From Posidoniimonas corsicana (GTDB taxonomy: Bacteria; Planctomycetota; Planctomycetia; Pirellulales; Lacipirellulaceae): 64,000 nucleotides of DNA. Of this stretch, positions 17,795-27,700 are shown in pieces. How positions within the stretch are numbered: the first letter of the stretch is position 1; each line of letters opens with the position of its first letter. Both the position numbers and the translations under genes were made by a program. The stretch lies in the NCBI RefSeq assembly GCF_007859765.1, contig NZ_SIHJ01000001.1, positions 2,605,311-2,669,310 of the forward strand, written 5' to 3'. Under the pieces are notes generated by a model. That model searched no databases, had not been told where the DNA came from, and saw nothing but the letters and a program-made list of their open reading frames with translations.

Positions 17795-18018
17795 GGGATC
17801 CGGCTGTCAGGAGTTCCCCCGTGGATGGATGCCGATAGCTGCCGATCTACTGGCTGTCGTTTGCGATCCCGGTGACCTTCTCTATCGAGGTCCTCCGCGG
17901 TGTGATCCTCCGCGGCGCAGGGCTGCTGGACCTGCTGCCATCGGTTGTCGGGCTGACGGTGTGCTGCCTGGTGGCGCTGTCGATCAGCGTCGGACGGTTC
18001 TGCAAGCAGTTGGACTGA
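17795..18018 (+). pseudogene. Decayed C-terminal end of an ABC-2 type permease
   Basis: After an in-frame TAG at 17836-17838, codons to the TGA at 18016-18018 read LPIYWLSFAIPVTFSIEVLR and continue GVILRGAGLLDLLPSVVGL, then a hydrophobic helix ending SVGRFCKQLD. This is the typical end of ABC2_membrane permeases (LPxTYxLExLRGxxLRGAGL...RFRKxLD). Just upstream, other frames read LSGVPPWM and WMPIAADLLA, matching the preceding conserved region but frame-shifted. No start codon or upstream domain is present. I read it as a truncated, frameshifted gene remnant. Confidence 0.7.
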
Positions 18019-18055
18019 CGTCCCCCCCGTTCGAGAGGGGCGTCGGGGCTTTTTC
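18017..18055 (+). terminator. Possible terminator after the permease remnant
   Basis: GACG...CCCC pairs with GGGG...CGTC around a GTTCGAGA loop (one bulged T), then CGGGGCTTTTTC. The stem is imperfect and the T-run is displaced by a few bases. It may be the inherited terminator of the decayed permease gene. Confidence 0.4.
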
Positions 18056-18468
18056 GTTGTTTCTTTCGGCCGGCTGAGAACCGTCGGCTGCTGGGGTGCG
18101 TCTGAACCCTATCCGCGCTGCGGCCGAGGGGGAGGCTTCTCGATCCACGGTGCGTATGCCCAGTACTTTCTCCGTGACACTTGCTTGCAAAAACTCCCGA
18201 GAACCGCGATCCGGCGGACCAGATTTTGGGTCGGCTGGCGAATAAGAGGAGCCTGGCAAACGAAGCAAGGTAGCGGCCGGTCTTCTCTTAATTATTAGAG
18301 TGAAAGTCGGCTTCGAATCGTCTATACAGGGGGCATGCCCGGCCGGCGCCAGCCATCCGGCGCAAGGAGCTGCGTGGCGCGCAACGCTGACGACTGCCCG
18401 GTCGCAGGCCAGGGCCCGCCTCTACCCCCGCGGACACACCTCACCCTCCTTCCTCCCGGTCCTGCCCT
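18056..18468. other. Non-coding leader of the MoxR operon
   Basis: About 410 bases without a credible ORF. An AT-rich patch near 18285-18300 (CTTAATTATTAGAG) could hold a promoter for the downstream operon, but no convincing -35/-10 pair was found. Confidence 0.4.
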
Positions 18469-19515
18469 ATGACTCAGATGTACGATCCGGCCTCGGTGAG
18501 CAACTCCGCTCCGCACACGCTGAGCGAGGACGACGTCCAGGGCGTCGACCACCTGCGCGAAGCCTACAGCCGCCTGCGCGAGGAGCTGGGCAGGGTGATC
18601 GTTGGCCAGCGTGACGTGATCGAGCTCTTGGCGGTCTGCCTGTTCGCCCGCGGGCACTCACTGTTGATGGGCGTGCCGGGCTTGGCCAAGACGCTCCTGG
18701 TCAGCAAGCTCGCGGAGACCATGTCGCTCCGCTTCAGCCGCATCCAGTTCACGCCCGACCTGATGCCGATGGACATCACCGGCACGGACATCCTGCAGGA
18801 CACGGGCGACGGCCGCCGCACCTTCGAATTCGTGCACGGTCCGGTGTTCGCCAATGTTGTGTTGGCCGACGAGATCAACCGCGCCCCGCCGAAGACGCAG
18901 GCCGCCATGCTCGAGGCGATGCAGGAGGGACGCGTCACCGCGGTCGGCAAGACCTTCACCCTCGACGCCCCGTTCTTGGTGCTGGCCACTCAGAACCCGG
19001 TCGAGCAGGAGGGCACCTACCCGTTGCCCGAGGCGCAGCTCGACCGGTTCATGTTCCTGATCGAGCTCGACTACCCGTCCAGCGAGCAGGAAGAGATCGA
19101 TATCGCGCGCAGCACCACCGGCGACGCGCTCCCGACGCTGGACCACCTGATGGACGCCGCTGAGATCATCCGTCACCAAGATCTGGTGCGGCGGATCCCA
19201 GTGCCCGACCACATCTACACCTATGCCGCGCGGCTAGTGCGGCGGACGCGTCCCAACCACCCCGACGCGCCCGAGTGGTTGAAGCCGCTGGTCGCCTGGG
19301 GCGCCGGCCCCCGCGCGGTGCAGAACCTGATCCTCGGCGCCAAGGCACGGGCCGCCCTGAACGGCAGCTACATGGTGCGGCTGGAGGACGTGGAGGAGGT
19401 GGCCGCGCCCGTGCTGACGCACCGCGTCATCACCACGTTTGCGGCCCAGGCCGAGGGGCTCGACGCCAAGAGCGTCGTCCGCCGGCTCGTTGAGGAAGCC
19501 GACACCGACCGATAG
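18469..19515 (+). CDS. moxR: MoxR-family AAA+ ATPase
   Basis: 348 residues. Walker A GVPGLAKT at 68-75, Walker B VLADEINRAPPKTQ from residue 131, and sensor ATQNPVEQEGTYPLPEAQLDR are diagnostic of the MoxR AAA+ group. The C-terminal lid helix region ends with KSVVRRLVEEADTDR. MoxR ATPases act as chaperones that activate or assemble partner proteins containing VWA domains. The next gene (DUF58) and the two VWA membrane proteins after it are the expected partners. It is the first gene of a roughly 15-kb same-strand operon; the gap to DUF58 is 29 bases. Confidence 0.95.
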   Translation: MTQMYDPASVSNSAPHTLSEDDVQGVDHLREAYSRLREELGRVIVGQRDVIELLAVCLFARGHSLLMGVPGLAKTLLVSKLAETMSLRFSRIQFTPDLMPMDITGTDILQDTGDGRRTFEFVHGPVFANVVLADEINRAPPKTQAAMLEAMQEGRVTAVGKTFTLDAPFLVLATQNPVEQEGTYPLPEAQLDRFMFLIELDYPSSEQEEIDIARSTTGDALPTLDHLMDAAEIIRHQDLVRRIPVPDHIYTYAARLVRRTRPNHPDAPEWLKPLVAWGAGPRAVQNLILGAKARAALNGSYMVRLEDVEEVAAPVLTHRVITTFAAQAEGLDAKSVVRRLVEEADTDR

Positions 19516-19544
19516 CCCCCGCGTCCCAGGACCTCCACGGTTCT

Positions 19545-20465
19545 ATGCCCGCCGACGACCAATCGCGATCGTTCCTGGAGCCCGCCGTGCTGGCGCGGCT
19601 GGCGGGCGTGCCGCTCATGGCCCGCCGCGCGATGCAGGGGAATGTCTCCGGCAAGCACCGCAGCCCCCACCGCGGTGCGAGCGTCGAGTTCGCCGAGTAC
19701 CGCAAGTACGTCCCCGGCGACGACCTCCGCCGGCTGCACTGGCGCGCGCTGGGGCGGACCGGCAGGGAGTACGTCAAGGAGTTTGAGGCCGACACCAACC
19801 TCCGCTGCTGCCTGGTGGTCGACACCAGCGGGTCGATGCGGTTCGGGTCGCACCAGAACGGCGGGCTCAGCAAGATTGACTACGCCCGCCGGCTGGCCGG
19901 GACGCTCGGCTACCTGGCAGTTCAGCAGGGCGACGCGGTCGGCCTGAGCTGCGTGTCGGACAAGGTGGTGACCGACGTGCCCGCCCGCCGCAACCCGGCG
20001 CACCTGCGGCACGTGTTCGACACGCTGGAGCAGATCCGCCCCGCCGGCGGAACCAGGCTCGTGCCCGTGCTGCACGAGCTGGCCGAGACCATCCGCCAGC
20101 GGGCGCTGGTGGTGGTGATCTCCGACCTGTTTGTCGAGCCGGGCGAGCTGCGCGAGTGCTTCGAGCACCTGCGGTTCCGCAACCACGACCTCGCCGTGTT
20201 CCACCTGCTGGACCAGCAGGAGCTGGACTTCGACTTCAATCGGCCGATGCGGTTTGTCGACATGGAGGGCGGGACCAGCATCCTGGCGGAGCCGACCGAG
20301 ATCGCCGACCGCTACCACAAGGCGCTCACCGCCTACCTGACCGGGCTCAAGACCACCGTGCTCGAAACGGGCGTCGACTACCACGCCGTGCGCGTCGACC
20401 AGCCGTACGAGCAGGCGTTGATGCGGTTCCTGGTGCAACGCACGCAGAGGGCCGGCGCCAGATGA
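19545..20465 (+). CDS. DUF58 protein with VWA-like fold
   Basis: 306 residues. The conserved DUF58 core FAEYRKYVPGDDLRRLHWRA is followed by KEFEADTNLRCCLVVDTSGS (MIDAS-like DxSGS) and VVVISDLF. The ~40 N-terminal residues (ARRAMQGNVSGKHRSPHRG) match the family. No membrane segment is seen, so it is probably cytoplasmic and works with MoxR. The stop overlaps the next start by four bases (ATGA at 20462), implying translational coupling. A regulatory or assembly role in envelope biogenesis is known only for relatives and is inferred here. Confidence 0.93.
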   Translation: MPADDQSRSFLEPAVLARLAGVPLMARRAMQGNVSGKHRSPHRGASVEFAEYRKYVPGDDLRRLHWRALGRTGREYVKEFEADTNLRCCLVVDTSGSMRFGSHQNGGLSKIDYARRLAGTLGYLAVQQGDAVGLSCVSDKVVTDVPARRNPAHLRHVFDTLEQIRPAGGTRLVPVLHELAETIRQRALVVVISDLFVEPGELRECFEHLRFRNHDLAVFHLLDQQELDFDFNRPMRFVDMEGGTSILAEPTEIADRYHKALTAYLTGLKTTVLETGVDYHAVRVDQPYEQALMRFLVQRTQRAGAR

Positions 20466-22528
20466 GCTTCCTCCAGCCATGGCTGCTGTGGGCCCTGCCG
20501 ATCGCCGGCCTGCCGATCCTGATCCACCTGGTGAACCAGCGTCGGTACCGCACGGTGGAGTGGGGCGCGATGCAGTTCCTGCTGTCGGCCAACCAGATGT
20601 CGCGCGGCTTCGCCCGCATCCGGCAGTGGCTGATCATGGCGATGCGGGTGCTGGCGATCGTGGGTCTGATCGTGGCCATCAGCCGCCCGCTGGCCAGCGG
20701 CTGGCTGGCGCTGACCGCCGGCGGCAAGGCGGACACCACGGTGGTGCTGCTGGACCGGTCGCCCAGCATGCAGGCGCAGACCAACGGGGTCTCGAAGCTC
20801 GACTCGGCCCGCCGCCAGCTGGCCGACGCGCTCGGCACGCTGGGCTCCAACCGCTGGGTGCTGATCGACAGCGCGACCGCGGCTCCACAAGAGCTCGAGT
20901 CACCGGTGGCGTTGCTCGAGTCGCCCGACGCGACCGGCGTCAGTTCATCGGCCGACCTGCCGGCCATGATGCAGACGCTCTACGATTACATCAAAACCAA
21001 CAACCCGGGCCGCACCGAAGTGTGGATCGCGTCGGACCTCAGTGAGAACGACTGGCAACGGGACAACGGGCGGTGGGCATCCTTGCGAGACGCGTTGGTC
21101 GAGTTCCCTCAGGAGGTGCGGTTCCACCTGCTGAACTACGCCGACGACTCGACCGCCAACGCCGCCGCGGCGAACCTAGCGGTCCGCGTCACCGACGCCC
21201 GACGCGTCGAGGCCGCCGGCGGCGCCGAGCTGCTGCTGTCGGCGGTCGTCACCCGTGACGCGTCGGGGACCGGCGAGCTGCCGCCGGTCAGCCTGCCGCT
21301 GCAGTTCGAGATCGACGGCGCCCGCACCCAGATGCAGATCGAGCTGGTCGGCGCCAACTTCGAGCTCAAGGACCACCGCATCCCGCTGGCCGGCGACACG
21401 CAGCGCGGTTGGGGACGCGTGAGCCTGCCGGCCGACGCCAACCCGGCCGACGACAGCGCGTACTTCGTGTTCGACGAGCCGCCCGTCCGCCGCACGGTAG
21501 TGGTGGCCGACAACGCCGACGAGGTGCGTCCGCTGACGCTGGCGGCATCGATCTCCCCCAACGCGGCCCTGGCCGAGGCCGAGGTCTTCCCGCCGGACTC
21601 CCTGCAGACGCTCGCCTGGGAGGAGCTGGCGCTGGTGGTCTGGGCGGCGGAGATCCCAACCGGCAAGACCGCCGCCCAGCTCACCCGCTTCGTCCAGCGC
21701 GGCGGCCAGCTCGTGCTGCTGCCGCCAACCGACCCAGCGGGCGAGCAGCTATTCGGCGTGCGGTGGCAGGCCTGGCGCCAGCCGCCCCAGCCGCTGACGC
21801 CCGACAACTGGCGGGGCGATCACGACCTGCTCGCCAACACCCAGAGCGGCGCCGCCCTGCCGGTCGGACGCTGGAAGGTGGCGCGGTACTGCTCGCTCGA
21901 GGGCGAGTGCAGCACACTGGCGAGCCTTCCGGGCGGCGCGCCACTGCTGGCGCGGGCGCCCACGGATGCGGGCGGCGTCTATTTCCTGGCGACCTCCACC
22001 GCGCCGACGGACTCCACGCTCGCCGCCGATGGCGTGGTGCTGTACGTGGCGATGCAGCGGGCCATCGCCGAGGGGCTCCGCGTGCTCGGCGACACCCGCA
22101 GCCAGCCGGCCGGCCCCGCCCTGCCCGCCGCGGGCGAGGACTGGCGCCGCGTGGCGGGCGACGCATCGCCTGCCGGCGAGGAGGTCCTCTCAACCGCCTA
22201 CCGCCACCACCAGGGCGTCTACGCCGCGGGCGACAAGCTGACCGCCATCAACCGGCCGCTCGCGGAGGACCACCCGGTCCCGCTCGCCGAGGGCGATGTT
22301 GAGCGGCTGTTTGCCGGGCTAGACTTCGACCAGGTCGACACGCAACCGGGCGGCGACAACCAGCTGGTGCACGAGATCTGGCGGCTGTTCCTGGGCGCGA
22401 TGATGTTGGCCCTGACCATCGAGGCCGGGCTCTGCCTGCCGCGGGTCACGAAGCCGAGCTCGCAGTTCGTGTCCGCGGTCAAGGCGCCGCCAACCGCCGC
22501 CAAGCCGGCGCTGGAGGAGGTCGCATGA
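20462..22528 (+). CDS. BatA-type membrane protein with VWA domain
   Basis: 688 residues from the ATG overlapping the DUF58 stop. The N-terminal FLQPWLLWALPIAGLPILIH, then RRYRTVEWGAMQFLL, is the BatA/TIGR02226 signature. A second membrane helix lies near residues 55-80, then a VWA domain with VVLLDRSPSMQ (DxSxS) and VWIASDLSENDW. A beta-rich middle part and a C-terminal helix (LFLGAMMLALTIEAGLCLP) follow. Topology suggests membrane anchoring at both ends with a large loop outside the cytoplasm. A likely MoxR client and partner of the following VWA protein. Confidence 0.9.
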   Translation: MSFLQPWLLWALPIAGLPILIHLVNQRRYRTVEWGAMQFLLSANQMSRGFARIRQWLIMAMRVLAIVGLIVAISRPLASGWLALTAGGKADTTVVLLDRSPSMQAQTNGVSKLDSARRQLADALGTLGSNRWVLIDSATAAPQELESPVALLESPDATGVSSSADLPAMMQTLYDYIKTNNPGRTEVWIASDLSENDWQRDNGRWASLRDALVEFPQEVRFHLLNYADDSTANAAAANLAVRVTDARRVEAAGGAELLLSAVVTRDASGTGELPPVSLPLQFEIDGARTQMQIELVGANFELKDHRIPLAGDTQRGWGRVSLPADANPADDSAYFVFDEPPVRRTVVVADNADEVRPLTLAASISPNAALAEAEVFPPDSLQTLAWEELALVVWAAEIPTGKTAAQLTRFVQRGGQLVLLPPTDPAGEQLFGVRWQAWRQPPQPLTPDNWRGDHDLLANTQSGAALPVGRWKVARYCSLEGECSTLASLPGGAPLLARAPTDAGGVYFLATSTAPTDSTLAADGVVLYVAMQRAIAEGLRVLGDTRSQPAGPALPAAGEDWRRVAGDASPAGEEVLSTAYRHHQGVYAAGDKLTAINRPLAEDHPVPLAEGDVERLFAGLDFDQVDTQPGGDNQLVHEIWRLFLGAMMLALTIEAGLCLPRVTKPSSQFVSAVKAPPTAAKPALEEVA

Positions 22529-24720
22529 GCTCTACCAGCTCCCTGCTGTTCCAGACCGGGCCGGTGACCATCGCGCTGGCCGTGCTGTCGGTCGCGGCGA
22601 CCGCTGCGTTCGGCTTCCTCGCCTGGCGCCGCAGCGGCGGCCGCCGATCGATCGCGCTGCTGGAGCTGCTCCGCCTAGGCCTGGTGATCGCCGCGGCCAT
22701 CCTGTTCAACCAGCCGGAGTGGATCGAGGAGTTCCGGCCCGACAGCAAGCCGACCGTGGCCGTGCTGTGGGACGACTCGGTCAGCATGCAGACCCGCGAC
22801 GTGGTCGCCGCCGACCGCCCCGGCCAGCCGGCGACCCGCGCCGAGAGCATCGAGTCGCTCACCGACGCCCAGTTCTGGTCCGACCTGACCTCGCAGTACA
22901 ATGTGGTGCTGACGCCGTTCTCGTCCGCCACGGGCCAGACTTCCAGCGACCTGCACGCGCCGCTGGCCGACGCCGTCACGCAGCACGACCAGCTGCGGGC
23001 GGTGGTGCTGGTGTCCGACGGCGACTGGAACGCCGGCGCCCCGCCGGTCGACGCCGCCACGCGGCTGCGGCTGCGCGAAACGCCCGTGTTCACGATCCCG
23101 ATCGGCAGCCCCACGCGGCTGCCCGATGTGGAGCTGGTGAGCCTCGACGCGCCCACCTTCGGCATCGCTGGGAAGCAGGTGCGGATCCCGATCACCATCG
23201 ACAGCTCGCTGCCGCAGGACTACCTGGCCAGCGTGCAGCTCAAGACCTCCTCCGGTCAGACAATCGACAAGCAGGTGCGGATCGGCGCCATGAGCCGCTC
23301 GACCGACACCATCGTCTGGAAGCCCGAGCAGACCGGCGACTACACGCTGACGGTCACGATCCCCGACCACGGCGACGAGCAGATCCTCACCAACAACCAG
23401 GCGTCGGCCCCGATCGCGATCCGCGAGGAGAAGCTCCGCGTGCTGGTGGTCGAGTCCTACCCGCGGTGGGAGTACCGCTACCTTCGCAACGCCCTGTCCC
23501 GCGACCCGGGCGTCGAGGTGTCGTGCCTGCTGTTCCACCCCGGCCTAACGAAACAAGGTGGCGGCAATGCCGACTACATCAAGGAGTTCCCCTCCGGGCT
23601 CGACGAGCTCGCGCAGTTTGACGTGGTGTTCCTGGGCGACGTCGGCTGCTCGGCCGATCAGCTCACCACCGAGCAGTGCCGGCTGATCAAGGGCCTCGTG
23701 GAGCACCAGGCGAGCGGCCTGGTCGTGATGCCCGGCTGGCAGGGCCGGCAGATCAGCCTGCTGGACACCGAGCTTGCCGACCTGTACCCGGTGCAGCTCG
23801 ATCCCACGCAGCCCGACGGCTGGGGGTCGCGCACGCCCAACCACTTCCAGCTTACCGAGACCGGCCGCCGCAGCCTGCTGACCAAGCTGGCCGATACCCG
23901 CGACGAGAACGCCGAGATCTGGGCCGGCCTGCCCGGCTTCCAGTGGTACGCACCGGTGCTCCGCGCCCGGCCGGGCAGCGAGGTGCTGTGCGTGCACGAG
24001 TCGGCCTCCAACCAGTACGGCCGGCTGCCGCTGCTCGCCACCCGCACCTTCGGCGCCGGCAAGGTGCTGTTCATGGGCACCGACGGCGCCTGGCGGTGGC
24101 GCAAGGGCGTGGAGGACAAGTACCACTACCGGTTCTGGGGCCAGGTGGTGCGGTGGATGGCGTACCAGCGGAACATGGCCCGCGGCGAGACCATGCGGCT
24201 GTACTACTCGCCGGACCAGCCGCAGCTGCGGCAGACGTTAACCATTAACGCCAATGTGATGGACAACTCGGGCGAGCCGCTGGCCGAAGGCGAAGTGGTC
24301 GCGCGGATCACGGCCCCCTCCGGCAAGGCCAAGACCGTGCGGTTTCAGTCCACCGGCGGCGAGTGGGGCGCGTTCAGCGGGCGCTTCACCAGCGCCGAAC
24401 CCGGCAAGCACCAGGTCACGCTCAGCGCCAAGCAGACCGGCGCCGTGCTCGAGGCCTCGTTCTACGTGCAGGGGGACCTGGCGGAGAAGATCGGCCAGCC
24501 CGCCCGCATCGAGGTGCTCGAAGAGATCGCCCGCGTCAGCCGCGGCAAGACCATTGCGATCGACAAGGCCGAGGACGCGATCCGGCGGCTCACGGCCCTG
24601 CCCGAGCCGCCCCCCACGATCCGCCGGCTGCAGCTCTGGAGCAACCCGTTGGTCGCCGCGGCGATCGTGACCCTGCTCGGCGTGTTCTGGGTCTTGCGGA
24701 AAGCGGTGGGGCTGATCTGA
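22525..24720 (+). CDS. Membrane VWA protein with glutamine-amidotransferase-like domain
   Basis: 731 residues; the ATG overlaps the previous stop by four bases. Two N-terminal helices (ALAVLSVAATAAFGFLAW and LLRLGLVIAAAILF) precede a VWA-like domain with VAVLWDDSVSM and AVVLVSDGDWN. Then come Ig-like beta repeats and a class I glutamine-amidotransferase-like fold (LRVLVVESYPRWEYRYLRNA, VVFLGDVGCS, LVVMPGWQG) without an obvious nucleophilic Cys. A C-terminal helix (PLVAAAIVTLLGVFWVLRKA) anchors it again. This composition is typical of planctomycete MoxR operons. A non-catalytic structural or assembly role is inferred. Confidence 0.85.
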   Translation: MSSTSSLLFQTGPVTIALAVLSVAATAAFGFLAWRRSGGRRSIALLELLRLGLVIAAAILFNQPEWIEEFRPDSKPTVAVLWDDSVSMQTRDVVAADRPGQPATRAESIESLTDAQFWSDLTSQYNVVLTPFSSATGQTSSDLHAPLADAVTQHDQLRAVVLVSDGDWNAGAPPVDAATRLRLRETPVFTIPIGSPTRLPDVELVSLDAPTFGIAGKQVRIPITIDSSLPQDYLASVQLKTSSGQTIDKQVRIGAMSRSTDTIVWKPEQTGDYTLTVTIPDHGDEQILTNNQASAPIAIREEKLRVLVVESYPRWEYRYLRNALSRDPGVEVSCLLFHPGLTKQGGGNADYIKEFPSGLDELAQFDVVFLGDVGCSADQLTTEQCRLIKGLVEHQASGLVVMPGWQGRQISLLDTELADLYPVQLDPTQPDGWGSRTPNHFQLTETGRRSLLTKLADTRDENAEIWAGLPGFQWYAPVLRARPGSEVLCVHESASNQYGRLPLLATRTFGAGKVLFMGTDGAWRWRKGVEDKYHYRFWGQVVRWMAYQRNMARGETMRLYYSPDQPQLRQTLTINANVMDNSGEPLAEGEVVARITAPSGKAKTVRFQSTGGEWGAFSGRFTSAEPGKHQVTLSAKQTGAVLEASFYVQGDLAEKIGQPARIEVLEEIARVSRGKTIAIDKAEDAIRRLTALPEPPPTIRRLQLWSNPLVAAAIVTLLGVFWVLRKAVGLI

Positions 24721-24767
24721 TGACGATTACGGATTTTCCCAAGGCAACCTAACAAGCGGCGACAATC

Positions 24768-27700
24768 ATGAACACGGATGATGACAAACTGGTCGTCCCT
24801 GATTCGCTCGCGACGCAGCTGCGAGACTACCGCCGGCGGGTCTGGGCGCTGAAGCTCACCGAGGCGGCCGCCATCGCGCTGTTCGCCGTGGGCTGCGCCT
24901 ACGCCGCGGTGTTTGTCCTCGACCGCCTGTTCGACACCCCGGCCGCGGTGCGGGCGGCGGTGTTCGCCGCTGCGCTGGCCGGTTGCGCGGTGCTGCCGTG
25001 GTTCCTGCACCGCTGGGTGTGGCGGCGGCGGACGCCGGCTCAGCTCTCGCGGCTGCTCAGCCGCCGGCTCCCACGCCTGGGCGATCAGCTGCTGGGGGTG
25101 ATCGAGCTGGCCGAGAACCGCGCGGAGCAGCACCGCTCGCACCGGCTGGTCGGCGCCGCCATCCAGCAGACCGCCGAGGACGCTGCGCGGAGCGACTTTG
25201 CCCAGGCCACGCCGCCGTCGCGGCGGGTGTTGTGGGGCGGGCTGGCGGCGTTGTTCGCGGCGGTCGCGATCGGCCTGCTGGCGTCCTACCCGGCCGCCGC
25301 CCGCAACGCCTGGGCGCGGTTCCTGCAGCCCTGGGGCGGCACGGCCCGCTACACGTTCACCGCGGTGAAGCCGCTGCCGGCCGAGCTGGTCGTTGCGCAC
25401 GGCGAGCCGTTCCAGCTCGATGTCGCGCTCACGAAGGCCACGGAGTGGCGCCCCGAGTCGGCCGAGGCCCGCATCGGCAAGCAGCGGCCGGTCAGCGCGT
25501 CGCTGGCGGACGACCGGTACGAGCTGGCGCTGCCGCCGCAGATCGGCGAGGACCAGATGCGCGTCCGCGTGGGCGACGCCACCCACCGCGTATGGGTCAA
25601 GCCGACCGTACGGCCGGAGCTGACGGGGCTCACCGCCCACGTCAAACTGCCCGACTACCTGGGCCGCGACGAGCCGATCGAGAAGGAGATCCGCGGCGGC
25701 GCGATATCGCTCGTCAGGGGCAGCCGCCTGAGCGTGGACGCGGTCGCCAGCCGCGCGCTCAAGTCGGCCACCGTCGACGGCGCAGCCCGCGAGCCGCGCG
25801 ACGCGTCGTTCAGCGTCCCGGAGATGCTGGTCGACGAGTCGCGTCAGACGGAGCTGGCGTGGGTGGATGAGCTCGGCCTGTCGGGCGCCGACCCGCTGCA
25901 GCTCACGGTCTCGGCGTTGGCCGACGAGCCTCCGGCGCTGATCGTCGACAACCTGCCAACCCAGGAGGTGGTGCTGGAGTCGGAGCTCCTAAACTTTACC
26001 GTCCGTGCGCGGGACGACTTCGGCGTGCAGCGGGTCGGCTTCCAGTGGACCAGCCTGCCGATGTCCCGCGGCGAACCGGTCCACGGTGAGCGCCTGCTCG
26101 CCGCCGGCGACCACCACGCCGAGACGCTCGACGCCCAGGGCGTGTTCTCGGCTAAGTCGCTCGGCATCACGCCGCAGCCGCTGGAGGTTCGGGCGTTCAC
26201 GGAGGACTACTTCCCCGAGCGGGGCCGCGTGTACTCGCCGCCGCACGTGCTGTACGTGCTGACGGCCGATCAGCACGCGATCTGGATCACCGAGCAGCTC
26301 AGCAAGTGGCACCGCCAGGCGCTGGAGGTCCGCGACCGCGAGATGCAGCTGTACGAGGAGAACCGCGCCCTCCGAGCACTGGCCGCCGACCAGCTCGACC
26401 AGGACGACGCCCGGCAGAGGATCAACAAGCAGGCCGCGGCCGAGCAGGCCAACGGCCGCCGGCTGCGCCGGCTCACCGCCGCCGGCGCCGAGCTGGTCCG
26501 CGAGGCCTCGCGCAACCAAGAGATCGGCGTCGGCCACATCGACCGCTGGGCGGAGATGCTCAAGCTGCTGGACGACATCTCGGCCAACCGGATGCCGTCG
26601 GTCGCCGACCTGCTGAAAGAGTCGTCGCAGGCGCCCAAGGTCGCCAGCAGCGGGCAGCCCTCGGCGCCGCACGCCGGCAAGTCGCGCGACTCTTCCGGCG
26701 GCAAGCCCGCGGAGATGGACCCGGACTCGAAGCCCAAGCCGGCGGCGCCGACGATCGCGGACCGGGAGTCGAGCCAGCGCGGCCCCAGCGACAGCCAGGA
26801 CGACGCCGCGGGCGGGAACAAAAAGAAGAACTCCGGCGCCAAGCTGACCTTGCCGGTCACCACCGTCGCCGGTTCGCCGAAGAAAGGCGACCCGCCGCCC
26901 GCGCAGAACCCGGCCGGCCAAAAGATGGAGGAGGCCGTCACCGAGCAGCGCGACCTGCTGGCCGAGTTCAGCAAGATTGCCGACGAGCTCAACGAGATCC
27001 TCGCCAATCTTGAGGGCAGCACGCTGGTCAAGCGGCTCAAGGCCGCCTCGCGCGAGCAGTACCAGATCGCCGGCGACCTGGGGCTCAATCTGCCCAACAC
27101 GTTCGGCATGATCAAGCAGCGGTTCGGCGAGAAATCGACCAAGGCCCTGAAGAACGCCGGTGAGCGGCAGGCCGACAGCGAGCTGCAGGTCTCGTACATC
27201 ATGGACGACATGCACGCCTACTACGAGCGCCGCCGCATGGCCCGCTTCAAGCTTGTTCTCGACGAGATGCGCGAGGCCGAGGTGCTGCAGGGGCTCCGCC
27301 GCGTGGCGGACGACATCCCCAAGAAGCAGGGGCTGGCGATCGCCCAGGGCGAGTTCTGGTCCGACACGCTCGACCGCTGGGCCGATGACCTGGTTGACCC
27401 CGCCTGTTCCGGCGAGTGCCCGGGCGGCGCCTCGCCGGAGAGCCTGCCGCCGTCGATCGTGCTCGAGGCAATGCGGATCCTCGAGGCCGAGATCGGCCTG
27501 CGGGAAGAGACCCGCGTCGCCGAGCAGTCCCGCGCGGCCGTCCAAGAAGCCGCCTACGGCGAGGAGGCCAGCCGCCTGAGCATCACGCAGATGGAGCTCG
27601 AGCAGCGGGTGGTGGCCCTCGGCGAGCGGATCCTCGAGCTGGAGGACGCGCAGCAGCACTTCTCCAAGGAGCTGAAGCTGCTGCTGAACGTCTCGATGGT

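Noticed and set aside
17709-18077. 122-codon open frame downstream of the GT8 gene
   Set aside because: Low-complexity product, and the overlapping permease remnant in another frame explains the bases better.
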